Positions 1-8,618 are shown, counted from the stretch's first letter. The stretch: 64,000 nucleotides of DNA from Arthrobacter sp. (GCA_029257465.1 JARIBG010000011.1:1-64000), one strand, 5' to 3'. A program made the numbers and translations. The notes: generated by a model not told the origin, from the sequence alone.

Positions 1-543
1 GTATCGAGCCCCCTGGAACGGTGCCGGGAGACGGCCCAGTTCATCATCGACCGCCAGAAGGGTGCCCCCCATGCGCCGGTGGACGCCGATCTCACGGAGT
101 GTGACTACGGCCAGTGGCAGGGCCGCACGCTGACTGAGCTCGCGACCGAGGAGCTGTGGCCGATCGTGCAGTCGCAACCGTCAGCCGTCACCTTCCCCGG
201 CGGGGAGTCCATGGGTGCGATGCAGGCTCGGGCGGTAGCAGCGATCCGTCGCCGGGACGCCCTGCTCGAGGGGGAGCACGGGCCAGGAGCCGTCTGGGTG
301 GCGGTGAGTCACGGCGACATCATCAAGTCGATCCTCGCTGACGCATTCGGCATGCATCTCGACCTGTTCCAGCGCATCAATGTGGGACCCGCGTCGGTGT
401 CGATCGTGCACTACGGGAAGAGCCGGCCGACGGTCTACGCGACCAACACCGACGCGGGAGATCTGGCGTGGCTGGCGACCACCACGCCCTCCGGCGATGC
501 GCCGGTGGGTGGCGGTGCAGGAAAGGACGCGCCACCGGCCTGA
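1..543 (+). CDS. Histidine phosphatase family protein (MSMEG_4193-type phosphomutase), 5' end outside window
   Basis: The reading frame is open from base 1, so the N-terminus with the RHG catalytic motif lies before the window; 180 residues are visible. The segment SSPLERCRETA near the left edge and the VSHGDIIKSIL motif, which carries the second conserved histidine, are typical of the phosphoglycerate-mutase-like histidine phosphatases. In actinobacteria this member normally sits directly before DUF3090 and SCO1664-type genes, as here. The true substrate is unknown; the family name (phosphomutase-like) is homology only. The C-terminal 25 residues are Gly/Ala/Pro rich and probably disordered. 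Confidence 0.85.
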   Translation, partial: VSSPLERCRETAQFIIDRQKGAPHAPVDADLTECDYGQWQGRTLTELATEELWPIVQSQPSAVTFPGGESMGAMQARAVAAIRRRDALLEGEHGPGAVWVAVSHGDIIKSILADAFGMHLDLFQRINVGPASVSIVHYGKSRPTVYATNTDAGDLAWLATTTPSGDAPVGGGAGKDAPPA

Positions 544-561
544 TGCGCCTAAAATAGAATC

Positions 562-1104
562 ATGCCTACACAAGTCCATGAGTTCACCTGGCCCGATCGG
601 GTCGTCGTCGGCACCATAGGCGTTCCCGGCGAGCGCACGTTCTACCTGCAGGTCCGCGAGGGAAAGCAGGTGGTGAGCATTGCCCTCGAGAAGCAGCAGT
701 CGGCTCTGCTCGCCGAGAAGATCGACGAGATCCTCGACCAGCTGATCAATCTCGACGGCAACCCGTTCAGCGTCCCCGTCGGCACTCCCACCGAACTGGT
801 CGACAACGACCGGCTCGATTCCGTGGAGGAGCAGTTCCGCACCGGAGCCATGAGTCTGGGGTGGGATCCGACGACGGTGCAGGTCGTCATCGAGGCCTAC
901 CCGCTCACCGAGGCCGAGGAAAGCGATGAACCGGTCGACGACGACGACGTCACCGAAATGCTGCGTGTGCGGATGCCCGTAGGCACCGCGCGTGCATTCG
1001 CCATGCGGACCCGTGAGGTGGTGGATGCCGGGCGCCCCATCTGTTCCGACTGCGGGCAGCCGATCGATGCCGACGGGCACACCTGCACCCCTCCCGAGGA
1101 TTGA
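562..1104 (+). CDS. DUF3090 family protein
   Basis: A 180-residue protein of the actinobacterial DUF3090 family, recognised by the N-terminal part (VHEFTWPDRVVVGTIGVPG, then RTFYLQVREG) and by its position between a histidine phosphatase and an SCO1664-type protein. The C-terminus carries CSDCGQPIDADGHTC, a CxxC plus one more Cys and a His that look like a small zinc knuckle. No Shine-Dalgarno sequence precedes the ATG. Instead TAAAAT at 550-555 ends six bases before it, which suggests a leaderless transcript starting at the ATG. Function is unknown. Confidence 0.9.
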   Translation: MPTQVHEFTWPDRVVVGTIGVPGERTFYLQVREGKQVVSIALEKQQSALLAEKIDEILDQLINLDGNPFSVPVGTPTELVDNDRLDSVEEQFRTGAMSLGWDPTTVQVVIEAYPLTEAEESDEPVDDDDVTEMLRVRMPVGTARAFAMRTREVVDAGRPICSDCGQPIDADGHTCTPPED

Positions 1105-1871
1105 TGCCGACTCCGGACCTGGTGAGCGCCGAACTGACGGTCACCGGCCGCATCACGACGGCGTCGAACGCCACCTTCCTGGGCACCATCGGGGACGCGG
1201 CCGTCGTGTACAAGCCGATAGCGGGCGAGCACCCGCTGTGGGACTTTCCCGGCGCTACACTGGCCCGTCGGGAAGTGGGTGCGTACCTCGTGTCGGAGGC
1301 CCTCGGCTGGGACGTGGTGCCGCGCACCTGGCTGCGCGACGGTCCATTCGGTGAAGGGATGGTGCAGCTCTGGCAGGAACAGGATCCGGCCCAGAGTGCA
1401 GTGGACCTGGTAGCGAAGGACGACGTGCCGGAGACCGGCTGGAAGCAGGTCCTCGAGGGTCAGGACGAGAGTGGGCAGATCGTCGCCCTCGTCCACGAGG
1501 ACTCGCCGGCGCTCAGGCGCATGAGCGTGTTCGACGTCGTCGTCAACAATGCCGACCGGAAGGGCGACCACATCCTCCCGATGAGCGAGGGTCACCGGTA
1601 CGGCGTGGACCACGGGCTCACCTTCCATACCGACCACAAGCTGCGCACGGTGCTGTGGGGATGGGTGGGGGACCCGCTGACGGCCGACGAACTCGATGGT
1701 CTTGATCGCGTCAGGATGGGTCTGCAGGGTGAGCTGGGCGAACAATTGACGGATCTGGTCGGCGCCGAGGAAATCGAAGCTCTCGATGCTCGTTGTGCCA
1801 GGTTGCGGTCGGCTGCGCGGTTCCCGGCTCCGAGCGGCCGGATGTCCGCGGTGCCCTGGCCCCTGTTCTGA
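1104..1871 (+). CDS. SCO1664 family (PI3/4-kinase-like) protein
   Basis: A 255-residue protein. The ATG overlaps the stop of the DUF3090 gene (TGATG), indicating translational coupling; a TTG one codon earlier is a less likely start. Kinase-like features are the lysine in AVVYKPIAGEHPLWDFP, the catalytic-loop-like VVNNADRKGDHILP and the DHG in YGVDHGLTFH, which resemble the phosphatidylinositol 3/4-kinase fold. The family is conserved in actinobacteria beside DUF3090; the substrate is not established. The final residues (about 230-255) are less conserved looking. Confidence 0.88.
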   Translation: MPTPDLVSAELTVTGRITTASNATFLGTIGDAAVVYKPIAGEHPLWDFPGATLARREVGAYLVSEALGWDVVPRTWLRDGPFGEGMVQLWQEQDPAQSAVDLVAKDDVPETGWKQVLEGQDESGQIVALVHEDSPALRRMSVFDVVVNNADRKGDHILPMSEGHRYGVDHGLTFHTDHKLRTVLWGWVGDPLTADELDGLDRVRMGLQGELGEQLTDLVGAEEIEALDARCARLRSAARFPAPSGRMSAVPWPLF

Positions 1872-1886
1872 GCAGCTCGCGCTCAT

Positions 1887-2867
1887 TCAGCGATGGGCGC
1901 TGGCGCCGTCGGACCTGGTTCTGAGCAGACTCGCCACCGTTGCCACGGCGATGGTCGCACCGATGAAGAGCAGCGAGAACCAGATGGGGATTTCTGGCAC
2001 CCAGAGGAGAGGCTCGCCACCGTTGATGAACGGTACCTCATTGACGTGCAGGGCGTGGAAGACGAGTTTCACGCCGATGAACGCGAGAATGACGGCGAGT
2101 CCCTGGGCGAGGTAGACCAGGCGTTCGAGCAGCCCGCCGATGAGGAAGTAGAGCTGGCGCAGACCCATCAGCGCGAAGGCGTTGGCAGTGAAGACGATAT
2201 ACGCCTCATTGGTGAGACCGTAGATCGCGGGGATGGAGTCGACGGCGAAGATCAGATCCACGAACCCGATCGCGATGATGGTCAGCAGCATCGGTGTGAC
2301 ATGACGGGTGCCGCCGAGCTTCACCGTGAGCTTGTCCTCGTGGTACTCGTCGGTGACGGGCAGGAGGCGGCGGACGAGCGTCATGAATCTGCCGTCGGCG
2401 GGATTGGAGTCGTGGCTCCCGAAGGCCTGTCGATAGGCGAGGAAGAGCAGCAGGGCGCCGAAGAGGTAGAAGGTCCACGAGAAGTTCTCGATCAGACCGG
2501 CGCCGATGGCGATGAAGCCTCCACGGAGCACGAGGGCGATGATGATGCCGACCATCAGCACCTTCTGCTGGTATTTCTTCGGCACCGCGAAGCCCGTCAT
2601 CACGAGGAGGAAGACGAACAGGTTATCGATCGAGAGGGCTTTCTCGGTGAGATAGCCGGCAAAGTACTCGCCGCCGAACCTCCAGCCGGAGACGATGCCG
2701 ATCCCGACGCCGAACAGGAGGGCCAACCCGATGTAGAAGGCCGACCAGCGGGCTGATTCTCCGATGGTCGGTTCGTGGGGTGTGCGCACGTGCGCGAAGA
2801 ACTCGTAGACGAAGAAGAGGACCGTCACGACGATGGTGATCAACCAGATCGTCAGGGTGATCTGCAT
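1887..2867 (-). CDS. TerC family integral membrane protein, probable Mn2+ exporter
   Basis: A 326-residue multi-spanning protein. The start at 2867 is preceded by TGGAG about eight bases upstream, and translation from MQITLTIWLITIVV begins directly in the first membrane helix; the frame stays open further upstream but that stretch is the riboswitch leader. Conserved TerC acidic motifs inside helices are visible (DNLFVFLLVM and DLIFAVDSIPAIYG). TerC-family proteins of this kind (Alx, MeeF/YkoY, YceF) export or load manganese, and the riboswitch upstream supports that. Despite the family name, tellurite resistance is not implied. Confidence 0.93.
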   Translation of the reverse strand: MQITLTIWLITIVVTVLFFVYEFFAHVRTPHEPTIGESARWSAFYIGLALLFGVGIGIVSGWRFGGEYFAGYLTEKALSIDNLFVFLLVMTGFAVPKKYQQKVLMVGIIIALVLRGGFIAIGAGLIENFSWTFYLFGALLLFLAYRQAFGSHDSNPADGRFMTLVRRLLPVTDEYHEDKLTVKLGGTRHVTPMLLTIIAIGFVDLIFAVDSIPAIYGLTNEAYIVFTANAFALMGLRQLYFLIGGLLERLVYLAQGLAVILAFIGVKLVFHALHVNEVPFINGGEPLLWVPEIPIWFSLLFIGATIAVATVASLLRTRSDGASAHR

Positions 2868-2884
2868 GAGCTGCTCCAGGGGTA

Positions 2885-3001
2885 GGCGTCGAATCCTTAC
2901 GCCAAGGTCTCCTCCGCCCGGATGGAACCGGAGCCGACGACCCGGGACGCTCCAGAGCATCCGTAATGACGGGTCGGTCACAGTCGGGAGTACTCCCCTT
3001 G
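2885..3001 (-). ncRNA. yybP-ykoY manganese riboswitch in the terC leader
   Basis: On the minus strand the conserved 5' block AAGGGGAGTA (3000-2991) and the 3' block GAGACCTTGGC (2911-2901) are present at the expected spacing. CAAGG (3001-2997) can pair with CCTTG (2907-2903) as helix P1. Just downstream GGCGT (2903-2899) can pair with ACGCC (2889-2885), a hairpin that shares bases with the P1 side and lies before the TGGAG ribosome site. No U-tract follows, so control may be translational. This RNA class senses Mn2+ and commonly precedes TerC-family genes. Confidence 0.82.
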
Positions 3002-3077
3002 ATACGACGATGCTAGCGCATGGAGCCGACCGCTGTCGGATCGTCGTCCGCACGTACCTGCGCCACCGGCGCTGCCC

Positions 3078-4343
3078 CTAGGACGATGCGAACCCGTCCA
3101 TCCTCGTCTCGTAGGACTCCGGACGGCGCGTGAAGACCGTCCTCCCGTGATGCACCGAGCACAGGACCGCCGCCTGATGCTGCACGGCTTCCTGATCGGT
3201 CGTGCAGTCGAGGACGATGCAGTGGGCGGGTTTGCCTTCCTCGATCCCGTAGTGATCCTCGATCCCGAGGTTCCTCGCCCCGTGGGTGGTGATGAAGTCG
3301 AGCGCCTGATCGAGGTGCTGGCCCGTGAGCATGTGCCCTACGTGGAGCCCGGCTTCGAGGATCCGCAGCAGGTTGCCCTCACCCACCGGGTAGAACGGGT
3401 CGGCGATGGAGTCCTGCCCGAACGCGACATTGAGTCCGGCCTCGGTCAAGCGTTTGATGGGAGCCACCCCTCGGGGCGCCGGAACCATGTTTCGTCCCTG
3501 GAGATGGAGGTTCTCTGTGGGGCAGATGGCGAAGTGGATGTCAGCGGCGAGGAGGTTCGGCACGAGCTTGGCCATGTAGCCTTCCGCGTAGTAGGCCATC
3601 GCGACGGCGTGACTGGCCGTCACGGACACGTCGAGTCGGCGCTGCGAGGCAAGAGCGGCCATCACTTCGATGAAGCCGGATTGCTTGTCGTCGATCTCGT
3701 CGCAGTGCACGTCGATCGCGACGCCGTACTTCTCGGCGAGATCGAAGATGTACTCGAGGGAGGCCACGCCGTCCTCCCGTGTGGCTTCCAGGTGCGGGAC
3801 GCCGCCAACGGCGTCTACGCCCATGGCCACCGCTTGCTCGAGCAGCTCACGACCGTTGGGGTACGACAGCACTGTGTTCTGTGGGAAGGCGACGACCTGG
3901 ATCTGCACCCAGTCCTTGACGTCCTCGCGCAGCTGGAGCAGGGCCTTCAGGCTCGTCAGATCGTCCTCGGTGGTGTCGACCTGGGAACGGATGAATCCCG
4001 TGCCCTTCGACACCGCAAGCCGGGCAGCAGCCAAGGCGTTGTCGTAGACCTGGTCGAAGGTGATCAGGCCGCGTTCTTTCTGCTCCGCGCGGATCTGGGT
4101 GGCCTCGAAGAGGGTGCCGGACTCGTTTCGACGGGTCAGCCCTTCGGTCCCGGCGTAGTCGAGGTGAATGTGCGCGTCGACGAAGGGCGGCACCACCAAT
4201 CGGCCCGCGGCGTCGAAACTCTCTGAATCATCCGCATGGGCCGCGTGCTGCCCGGCAGGGACGACGGCACCGAACACGCCGTCGTCGATGCGGATGTCCC
4301 AGTGCCCCTCGCGACCCTTCAGCGTGGCGTTGGTGATGTCCAT
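3078..4343 (-). CDS. Cytosine deaminase-like amidohydrolase
   Basis: A 421-residue metal-dependent amidohydrolase. The start at 4343 has GAGAGGA upstream. Expected motifs are in order: the metal-binding HxH in FVDAHIHLDYAGTEG, HCDEIDDKQSG (third His plus the catalytic Glu), SHAVAMAYY, and the Asp region GQDSIADPFYPVGEGNLLR, which parallels the CodA Asp-containing loop. This is the CodA-like branch that deaminates cytosine or related bases such as isoguanine. No codB permease is adjacent, so the exact base cannot be assigned from context. Confidence 0.88.
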   Translation of the reverse strand: MDITNATLKGREGHWDIRIDDGVFGAVVPAGQHAAHADDSESFDAAGRLVVPPFVDAHIHLDYAGTEGLTRRNESGTLFEATQIRAEQKERGLITFDQVYDNALAAARLAVSKGTGFIRSQVDTTEDDLTSLKALLQLREDVKDWVQIQVVAFPQNTVLSYPNGRELLEQAVAMGVDAVGGVPHLEATREDGVASLEYIFDLAEKYGVAIDVHCDEIDDKQSGFIEVMAALASQRRLDVSVTASHAVAMAYYAEGYMAKLVPNLLAADIHFAICPTENLHLQGRNMVPAPRGVAPIKRLTEAGLNVAFGQDSIADPFYPVGEGNLLRILEAGLHVGHMLTGQHLDQALDFITTHGARNLGIEDHYGIEEGKPAHCIVLDCTTDQEAVQHQAAVLCSVHHGRTVFTRRPESYETRMDGFASS

Positions 4344-4610
4344 GCTCAATCCTCTCGACCGGCGTTCCTGTGGCGGCGGGGTCTGCCGCACCATCCGTCC
4401 TGTTGCCCAGTGTGTCTCCTCGACGACACCGCCACAAAGTCGCCTCCTCCTCCCGGAGCGTGGTTGACACTCTGGCCCGTGCCGAGGAAGCAGTGAACAG
4501 ACGTCCAGTGCATGTGAGCGACACACGTGCAGTTCGGTGCCACGTGCCGCCTGACCGCAGGGAACAGACGTACCCTGACAACGGTCTGTTGTGGTGGGGG
4601 AGGACCTGGG

Positions 4611-5444
4611 GTGGAGCGCCGTACATTCATGAGTGCACTTGTCGCCGGCGGCATAGGCTTCGGCCTTGCTGCCTGCGCAGGACCCACCGACCCGTCGGCG
4701 CGACCGATGGGAACAGGTACCCCGTCCAGCCCACCACGTTCCCCCTCACCATCACCCGCATCGCCTGCCCCATCACCGACCGGGTCCCCGAGCGTGCCCA
4801 GCATCCCGCCGGTTGTGACCCGGGTACCGCTGCCTCCGGGGGTGATCACGGGTCTTCCGTCAGCTGAACCGCTCCTGGCATGGACGGTCGACGACGGCTC
4901 CGACAGTGAAGTCGTCCGCCGGTACACCGACTTCGCCCGGACCAGCGGTACACGCCTGACATTCTTCCTCAACGGCTCCTACCCCGGCTGGTCGGAACAC
5001 GCCGCGCTCCTGCGACCACTGGTGACGTCGGGCCAGATCCAGCTCGGCAACCACACCTGGTCCCACGCAGACCTCACCAGCCTCAGCGATGCGGGCATCG
5101 TCTCCGAGCTGCGACGGAACCACGACTTCATCGTCGATACCTTCGGCGTCGACCCCCGCCCCTACTACCGGCCCCCGTTCGGGTACCGCGACGAACGGAC
5201 CGACGCGGCCGCTGCGTCGCTCGGCTACACCTCACCGGTCATGTGGTACGGATCCCTGGCGGACTCGAGCCCCCGTACCGAGCAACAGATCATCGACCTC
5301 GCTACCGAATGGTTCCTCCCCGCGCACATCGTCATCGGTCACCTGAACTTCCCTGCCGTGACGCACGTCTTCCCGCAACTTCAGCAACTCATCACCGACC
5401 GAGGACTCACCACCGTCACCCTGAACGACATCTTCGACGCCTGA
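4611..5444 (+). CDS. Secreted lipoprotein polysaccharide deacetylase (NodB domain)
   Basis: 277 residues from a GTG at 4611 preceded by GGGGGAGGA. The N-terminus ERRTFMSALVAGGIG reads as a twin-arginine signal and ends in the lipobox LAAC, so the protein is probably exported and lipid-anchored. A Ser/Pro/Thr-rich linker (about residues 28-75) leads to the NodB domain: TVDDGSDSEV (Asp pair), NHTWSHADL (HxxxH metal ligands) and YRPPFGYRDE. The reaction is likely removal of acetyl groups from peptidoglycan or another polysaccharide. TVDDGS replaces the usual TFDDG; catalytic aspartates are retained. Confidence 0.88.
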   Translation: MERRTFMSALVAGGIGFGLAACAGPTDPSARPMGTGTPSSPPRSPSPSPASPAPSPTGSPSVPSIPPVVTRVPLPPGVITGLPSAEPLLAWTVDDGSDSEVVRRYTDFARTSGTRLTFFLNGSYPGWSEHAALLRPLVTSGQIQLGNHTWSHADLTSLSDAGIVSELRRNHDFIVDTFGVDPRPYYRPPFGYRDERTDAAAASLGYTSPVMWYGSLADSSPRTEQQIIDLATEWFLPAHIVIGHLNFPAVTHVFPQLQQLITDRGLTTVTLNDIFDA

Positions 5445-5460
5445 ACGTCGTTCCCCGTCC

Positions 5461-5523
5461 TGCCGAAACCACAGAAGTCACCGCTCGACCCGTCGGCGAC
5501 CGGTAGTTTCTGCCATCTCGGCA
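5461..5523. repeat. Dispersed inverted-repeat element, copy A
   Basis: Imperfect inverted repeat: TGCCGAAACCACAGAA (5461-5476) faces TTTCTGCCATCTCGGCA (5507-5523). The right arm matches copies at 16177-16240 and 17605-17664. It lies 17 bases after the deacetylase stop, between convergent genes. Confidence 0.75.
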
Positions 5524-5644
5524 GTCAGCTTGCCCCTCGCCGCTGGTGGTCCGAGGCCCTCGGCCGGGAGGTCATGGCCGACGCCCACCCGGAGGGTCAA
5601 GCGATCCGCGTGCTGTCGTCGCGGAAGTACCAGCGCCCTCGGAC

Positions 5645-5676
5645 GAAAAGGGGCGCCCGCACCAGCGGACGCCCCT
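5645..5676 (-). terminator. Probable rho-independent terminator of the small acidic gene
   Basis: On the minus strand GGGGCGTCCGC pairs with GCGGGCGCCCC across a short loop and is followed by TTTTC, directly downstream of the gene at 5693-5848. Confidence 0.75.
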
Positions 5677-5692
5677 CCTCGACCGCGATCGG

Positions 5693-5848
5693 TCAGCTGT
5701 TCTCGGTCTTGACCGGGCTGTCGCCGTCTTCCTCGAGAGGTGAAGGGTTGTCGCCGTCCTCGGACAGCGACTCGTGGCCCTCCAGCGACTCCGACAGCTC
5801 CTCGTCGGCTGACTCGTCGTGCTGGGGCTGCTCGTTGTGGGTACTCAT
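5693..5848 (-). CDS. Small acidic hypothetical protein
   Basis: 51 residues starting MSTHNEQPQHDESADEEL, very rich in Glu, Asp and Ser, with no hydrophobic core, so probably disordered. The ATG at 5848 has GGAAGGA at good spacing and the gene ends before a clear terminator, which supports it as real despite its size. It lies downstream of the ECF sigma factor on the same strand, separated by about 150 bases. I do not recognise a family. Confidence 0.6.
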   Translation of the reverse strand: MSTHNEQPQHDESADEELSESLEGHESLSEDGDNPSPLEEDGDSPVKTENS

Positions 5849-5998
5849 GGGCGTCCTTCCGCTGAAATCCTGCAAGGTCCGACGCCGACGCGACCCTGCA
5901 GAGAACTGCCGGTTCGCTTCGACGTCGTGCGCTCACCCTACGCGCATCATCAGCAGGCTTGGTATCAGACGACGGCGAGCGCCGTCCGCCGCCGATCC

Positions 5999-6697
5999 TC
6001 AGGTCATGGACAACTGCGGTTCGAGTGTGGTCCGCAGTTTCTTGAGGCCGTCGCGGATGCGGGTCTTCGCCGTGGGTACGGGTATGCCGAGGCACCCGGC
6101 CACCTCCACGTAGGTCAGATGCGAGAAGTAGGCCAGGGAGATCGCCTCCCGCTGCACCGCGGACAGCACTGCCAGGCTTGCATGAACACGGTCGGCCTCG
6201 TCCCGTCCGGCAACCTCCTCCGCCACCTCGTCGAGGCCGGAGGACCAGTGGCGACGTCCCCACGTCTCGTCACGTGCTGCACGGGCCAGGTCCGAGCGCA
6301 GGCGGTCGACGGCGCGCCGGTGGGTCAGGGTCATGAGCCAGGAGATCGGGTGCCCGAGGTCCGGCTGATACCGGTGCCCCTGTTCCCAGACGAGGAGGAA
6401 GACCTCCTGTGTCACCTCTACACTCACCTCGGCGTCGGTGAGGATCTTCCGGGCCAGACCGAACACCCGCCGTGAACAGGCCCTGTAGAGAGCCTGGAAA
6501 GCCTGGGCGTCCTTCAGTCCCGTGGCCACCAGGAGCGCTGTGAGATCCGGTACGGCAGTCGGCTGCCCGGCAGGGAAGGATGCTGCAGGCGATGGGCCGT
6601 CGTCGGCGATCACCGGAGTGGAAGAGGCGATGGTGGAACTTTCTGGCTGAGACCGGAACAGGACCGAGTCCTGTGCACTGAATGTAACCCCTCGCAC
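5999..6697 (-). CDS. ECF RNA polymerase sigma factor, SigK-like
   Basis: 232 residues from the most upstream GTG; the true start may be later because the first 50 residues are Ser/Pro rich and lie before the sigma fold. Region 2 is visible from about residue 57 (FQALYRACSRRVFGLARKIL, then VTQEVFLLVWEQ and GHPISWLMTLTHRRAVDRLR). Region 4 is near the C-terminus (VLSAVQREAISLAYF, then the HTH in TYVEVAGCLGIPVPTAKTRI). This is the SigK-type group normally controlled by the membrane anti-sigma RskA, but no anti-sigma gene follows here. Neighbours are stress genes. Confidence 0.88.
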   Translation of the reverse strand: MRGVTFSAQDSVLFRSQPESSTIASSTPVIADDGPSPAASFPAGQPTAVPDLTALLVATGLKDAQAFQALYRACSRRVFGLARKILTDAEVSVEVTQEVFLLVWEQGHRYQPDLGHPISWLMTLTHRRAVDRLRSDLARAARDETWGRRHWSSGLDEVAEEVAGRDEADRVHASLAVLSAVQREAISLAYFSHLTYVEVAGCLGIPVPTAKTRIRDGLKKLRTTLEPQLSMT

Positions 6698-6752
6698 TTC
6701 CCAGGTCCATCACCTGCGTAGATCCTGCGGCACACTGTGCAGCAGATCCTGA

Positions 6753-7625
6753 TCAGCCGTCGGTCGAGCCCATCGTCCGGGTGACGACGAGTGTGGGACA
6801 CGGGGGGCTGAGCAGGAGCTTGTGCGTCACCGATCCGAGCGACATCGCCGCTCGTGCGCCGCTTCCGTGCCGGCCGATCACCAGAAGCCGCGCGCCGTCC
6901 GCCAGCAGGGACAGTGCCTTCACCGGTCCGTTGACCTCATCGACCACCCAGCGCGTCTTCAGCTCGGGGAAACGGAGCCGCACCTCGCGCAGCGTCTCGG
7001 GCTCGTCGTCCGACGAAGCGGTGGAGGCACCCCTGGTGGTCACCACCGTCAGACCCGTACCCATCCGTGCTGCCTCTTCCGCCGCTCTCGACAGGGCGAT
7101 CCCCGACATCTCCGAGCCGTCCACGACCACCACCACCCCGCCCGGCTCCGGACCTGCCGCGCCGGGCGGGGTGGGTGGTACGACGACGACGGGCGCGCTC
7201 GAGTTCAGTGCCACCTCGAGCGCGACCGAGCCCTTGAACTCCCCGCTGTCGGGATCCTGCCGATCAGCACCGAGCACGAGCATCGGCGCCGTGGCGGCCA
7301 GACCCAGGAGGGCCTCCACGATCGACCCGCAGTGCAGGTAGGTACCGACCCGCAGCTGAGGGTACGCGCGGCCCACCCGCGACACTTCACCGCCGATGAG
7401 CTCCCGGCCACCCTTGACCTCATCGGCGAAAGAGCTGCCGGGTGGCATCAGGCCGGGATCCGCGACGGCGTGCAGCAGGGTCAGCGGGGCGGTGAGCGAT
7501 GCCGCCCGCGCTGCTGCCCAGTCGACGACGACCCGGTCGGTGCCGGGATCACGCACCGCCACGAGCATGGGTTCCGCGTGCTCGACCGGAGGTTGCCCTA
7601 TGTTCAGATCGGGGAAGGTTGACAT
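6753..7625 (-). CDS. Universal stress protein, two UspA domains
   Basis: 290 residues with tandem UspA folds, about residues 18-145 and 155-285. The second domain retains the nucleotide-binding signature GRHGSGARAAMSLGS followed by CPTLVV. The first has a looser VLGADRQDPDSGEFKGSVA. Tandem Usp proteins of this type in actinobacteria bind ATP and are induced in stationary phase or low oxygen. It lies on the same strand as the ECF sigma factor downstream and the PRC/YsnF gene upstream, forming a stress-related block, though spacing argues for separate promoters. Confidence 0.9.
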   Translation of the reverse strand: MSTFPDLNIGQPPVEHAEPMLVAVRDPGTDRVVVDWAAARAASLTAPLTLLHAVADPGLMPPGSSFADEVKGGRELIGGEVSRVGRAYPQLRVGTYLHCGSIVEALLGLAATAPMLVLGADRQDPDSGEFKGSVALEVALNSSAPVVVVPPTPPGAAGPEPGGVVVVVDGSEMSGIALSRAAEEAARMGTGLTVVTTRGASTASSDDEPETLREVRLRFPELKTRWVVDEVNGPVKALSLLADGARLLVIGRHGSGARAAMSLGSVTHKLLLSPPCPTLVVTRTMGSTDG

Positions 7626-7765
7626 GATCGCCGTGTTTCCTTTCAGGAAGCGATTCCGTGCTCCGCTGTGGGAAGGTACCAGCGGTACTGCCGGTACCCC
7701 ACCCTCGCAGCTACTCCATGCCGTGAGTAGGGCCTTTCGTCCCCTAGAAGATCGATCAGCGAGAA

Positions 7766-8563
7766 CTACAGCTCGACCGTCTCCGTCTCGATGACTTCCT
7801 TGCGTACCTGCCCGCTCACGACCTCGTCGTGGGTATGTGCCTCGCGGCTGATCCGCACGCGCTCGATCGGCACGACCTCCATCTCGACGCGCGGCTTCTC
7901 CTCGTACAGGACCACCTCGACCACGTCACCGTCGAATGCGGTCTCGACGGCGGAGTAGAGCTGCTCACGCTCGGCGTCGGTATAGGCCGTCTCGCCGTCG
8001 TCGTAGTACGCGGCGCCGTTCGCGATGGGCTCACGCTCCACTACGAGTTCCTCGCGCCGGATCTGGACGGTCATGGTGACGTCCTCGGTGACGACGCGCT
8101 TGACCAGGCGAACCCGTTCGGTCTCACGGAGCTCGGTCCCGACGCGGAGCTGCTCCTCGGAACGGACCATGGAGTAGTCGTCGCCCTCGGGCCTCGAGGA
8201 CCGTGTGCGCTCGCCGGCGGCATTGCGCCCCGCGTCGTCGCTCTCGGCCATGAGTCCGTAGTACCGCAGCAGCTGCTGCTCCTCCTCCGGGCTGAGGTGG
8301 CCGTCCTGCGACATCTTGGGAGACTCGTACACCTTGCCGTGGCTGACGGGCACGCGCACATCGCGGCCGTCGAGCTCCGCGCCCTGCAGGGGGGCGAAGG
8401 ATTCCGGGTTGCCCGAGGTGTGGGTGACCACGGTGACCCAGCTCGGCTCGCCGGTGGCGTCGTCCACGTAGAGCTGACCCATGGGGCCGAGTACGGCGCC
8501 GTCCTCGCTCAGCACATTCGCGCCGGCATTCATGGAATCCTTCATCTGGTCAAGCGTGATCAT
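7766..8563 (-). CDS. PRC-barrel and YsnF/DUF2382 domain protein
   Basis: 265 residues. The N-terminal part (about 10-75) is a PRC-barrel: VLSEDGAVLGPMGQLYVDD, GEPSWVTVVT. A charged linker follows. The C-terminal part (about 140-262) has the three short repeats typical of DUF2382/YsnF: LRVGTELRETERVRLVKRVV, REELVVEREPI and KPRVEMEVVPIERVRI. Such proteins are general-stress proteins of unknown mechanism. A palindromic AGCATGCTTA lies about 60 bases upstream, shared with the promoter region of the GlsB-type gene near 29.1 kb. Confidence 0.9.
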   Translation of the reverse strand: MITLDQMKDSMNAGANVLSEDGAVLGPMGQLYVDDATGEPSWVTVVTHTSGNPESFAPLQGAELDGRDVRVPVSHGKVYESPKMSQDGHLSPEEEQQLLRYYGLMAESDDAGRNAAGERTRSSRPEGDDYSMVRSEEQLRVGTELRETERVRLVKRVVTEDVTMTVQIRREELVVEREPIANGAAYYDDGETAYTDAEREQLYSAVETAFDGDVVEVVLYEEKPRVEMEVVPIERVRISREAHTHDEVVSGQVRKEVIETETVEL

Positions 8564-8618
8564 GACGGCCCTTTCGAAGAAATGTACTTCTCACCGTAGG
8601 TTCTGGCAGGAGTCATAG

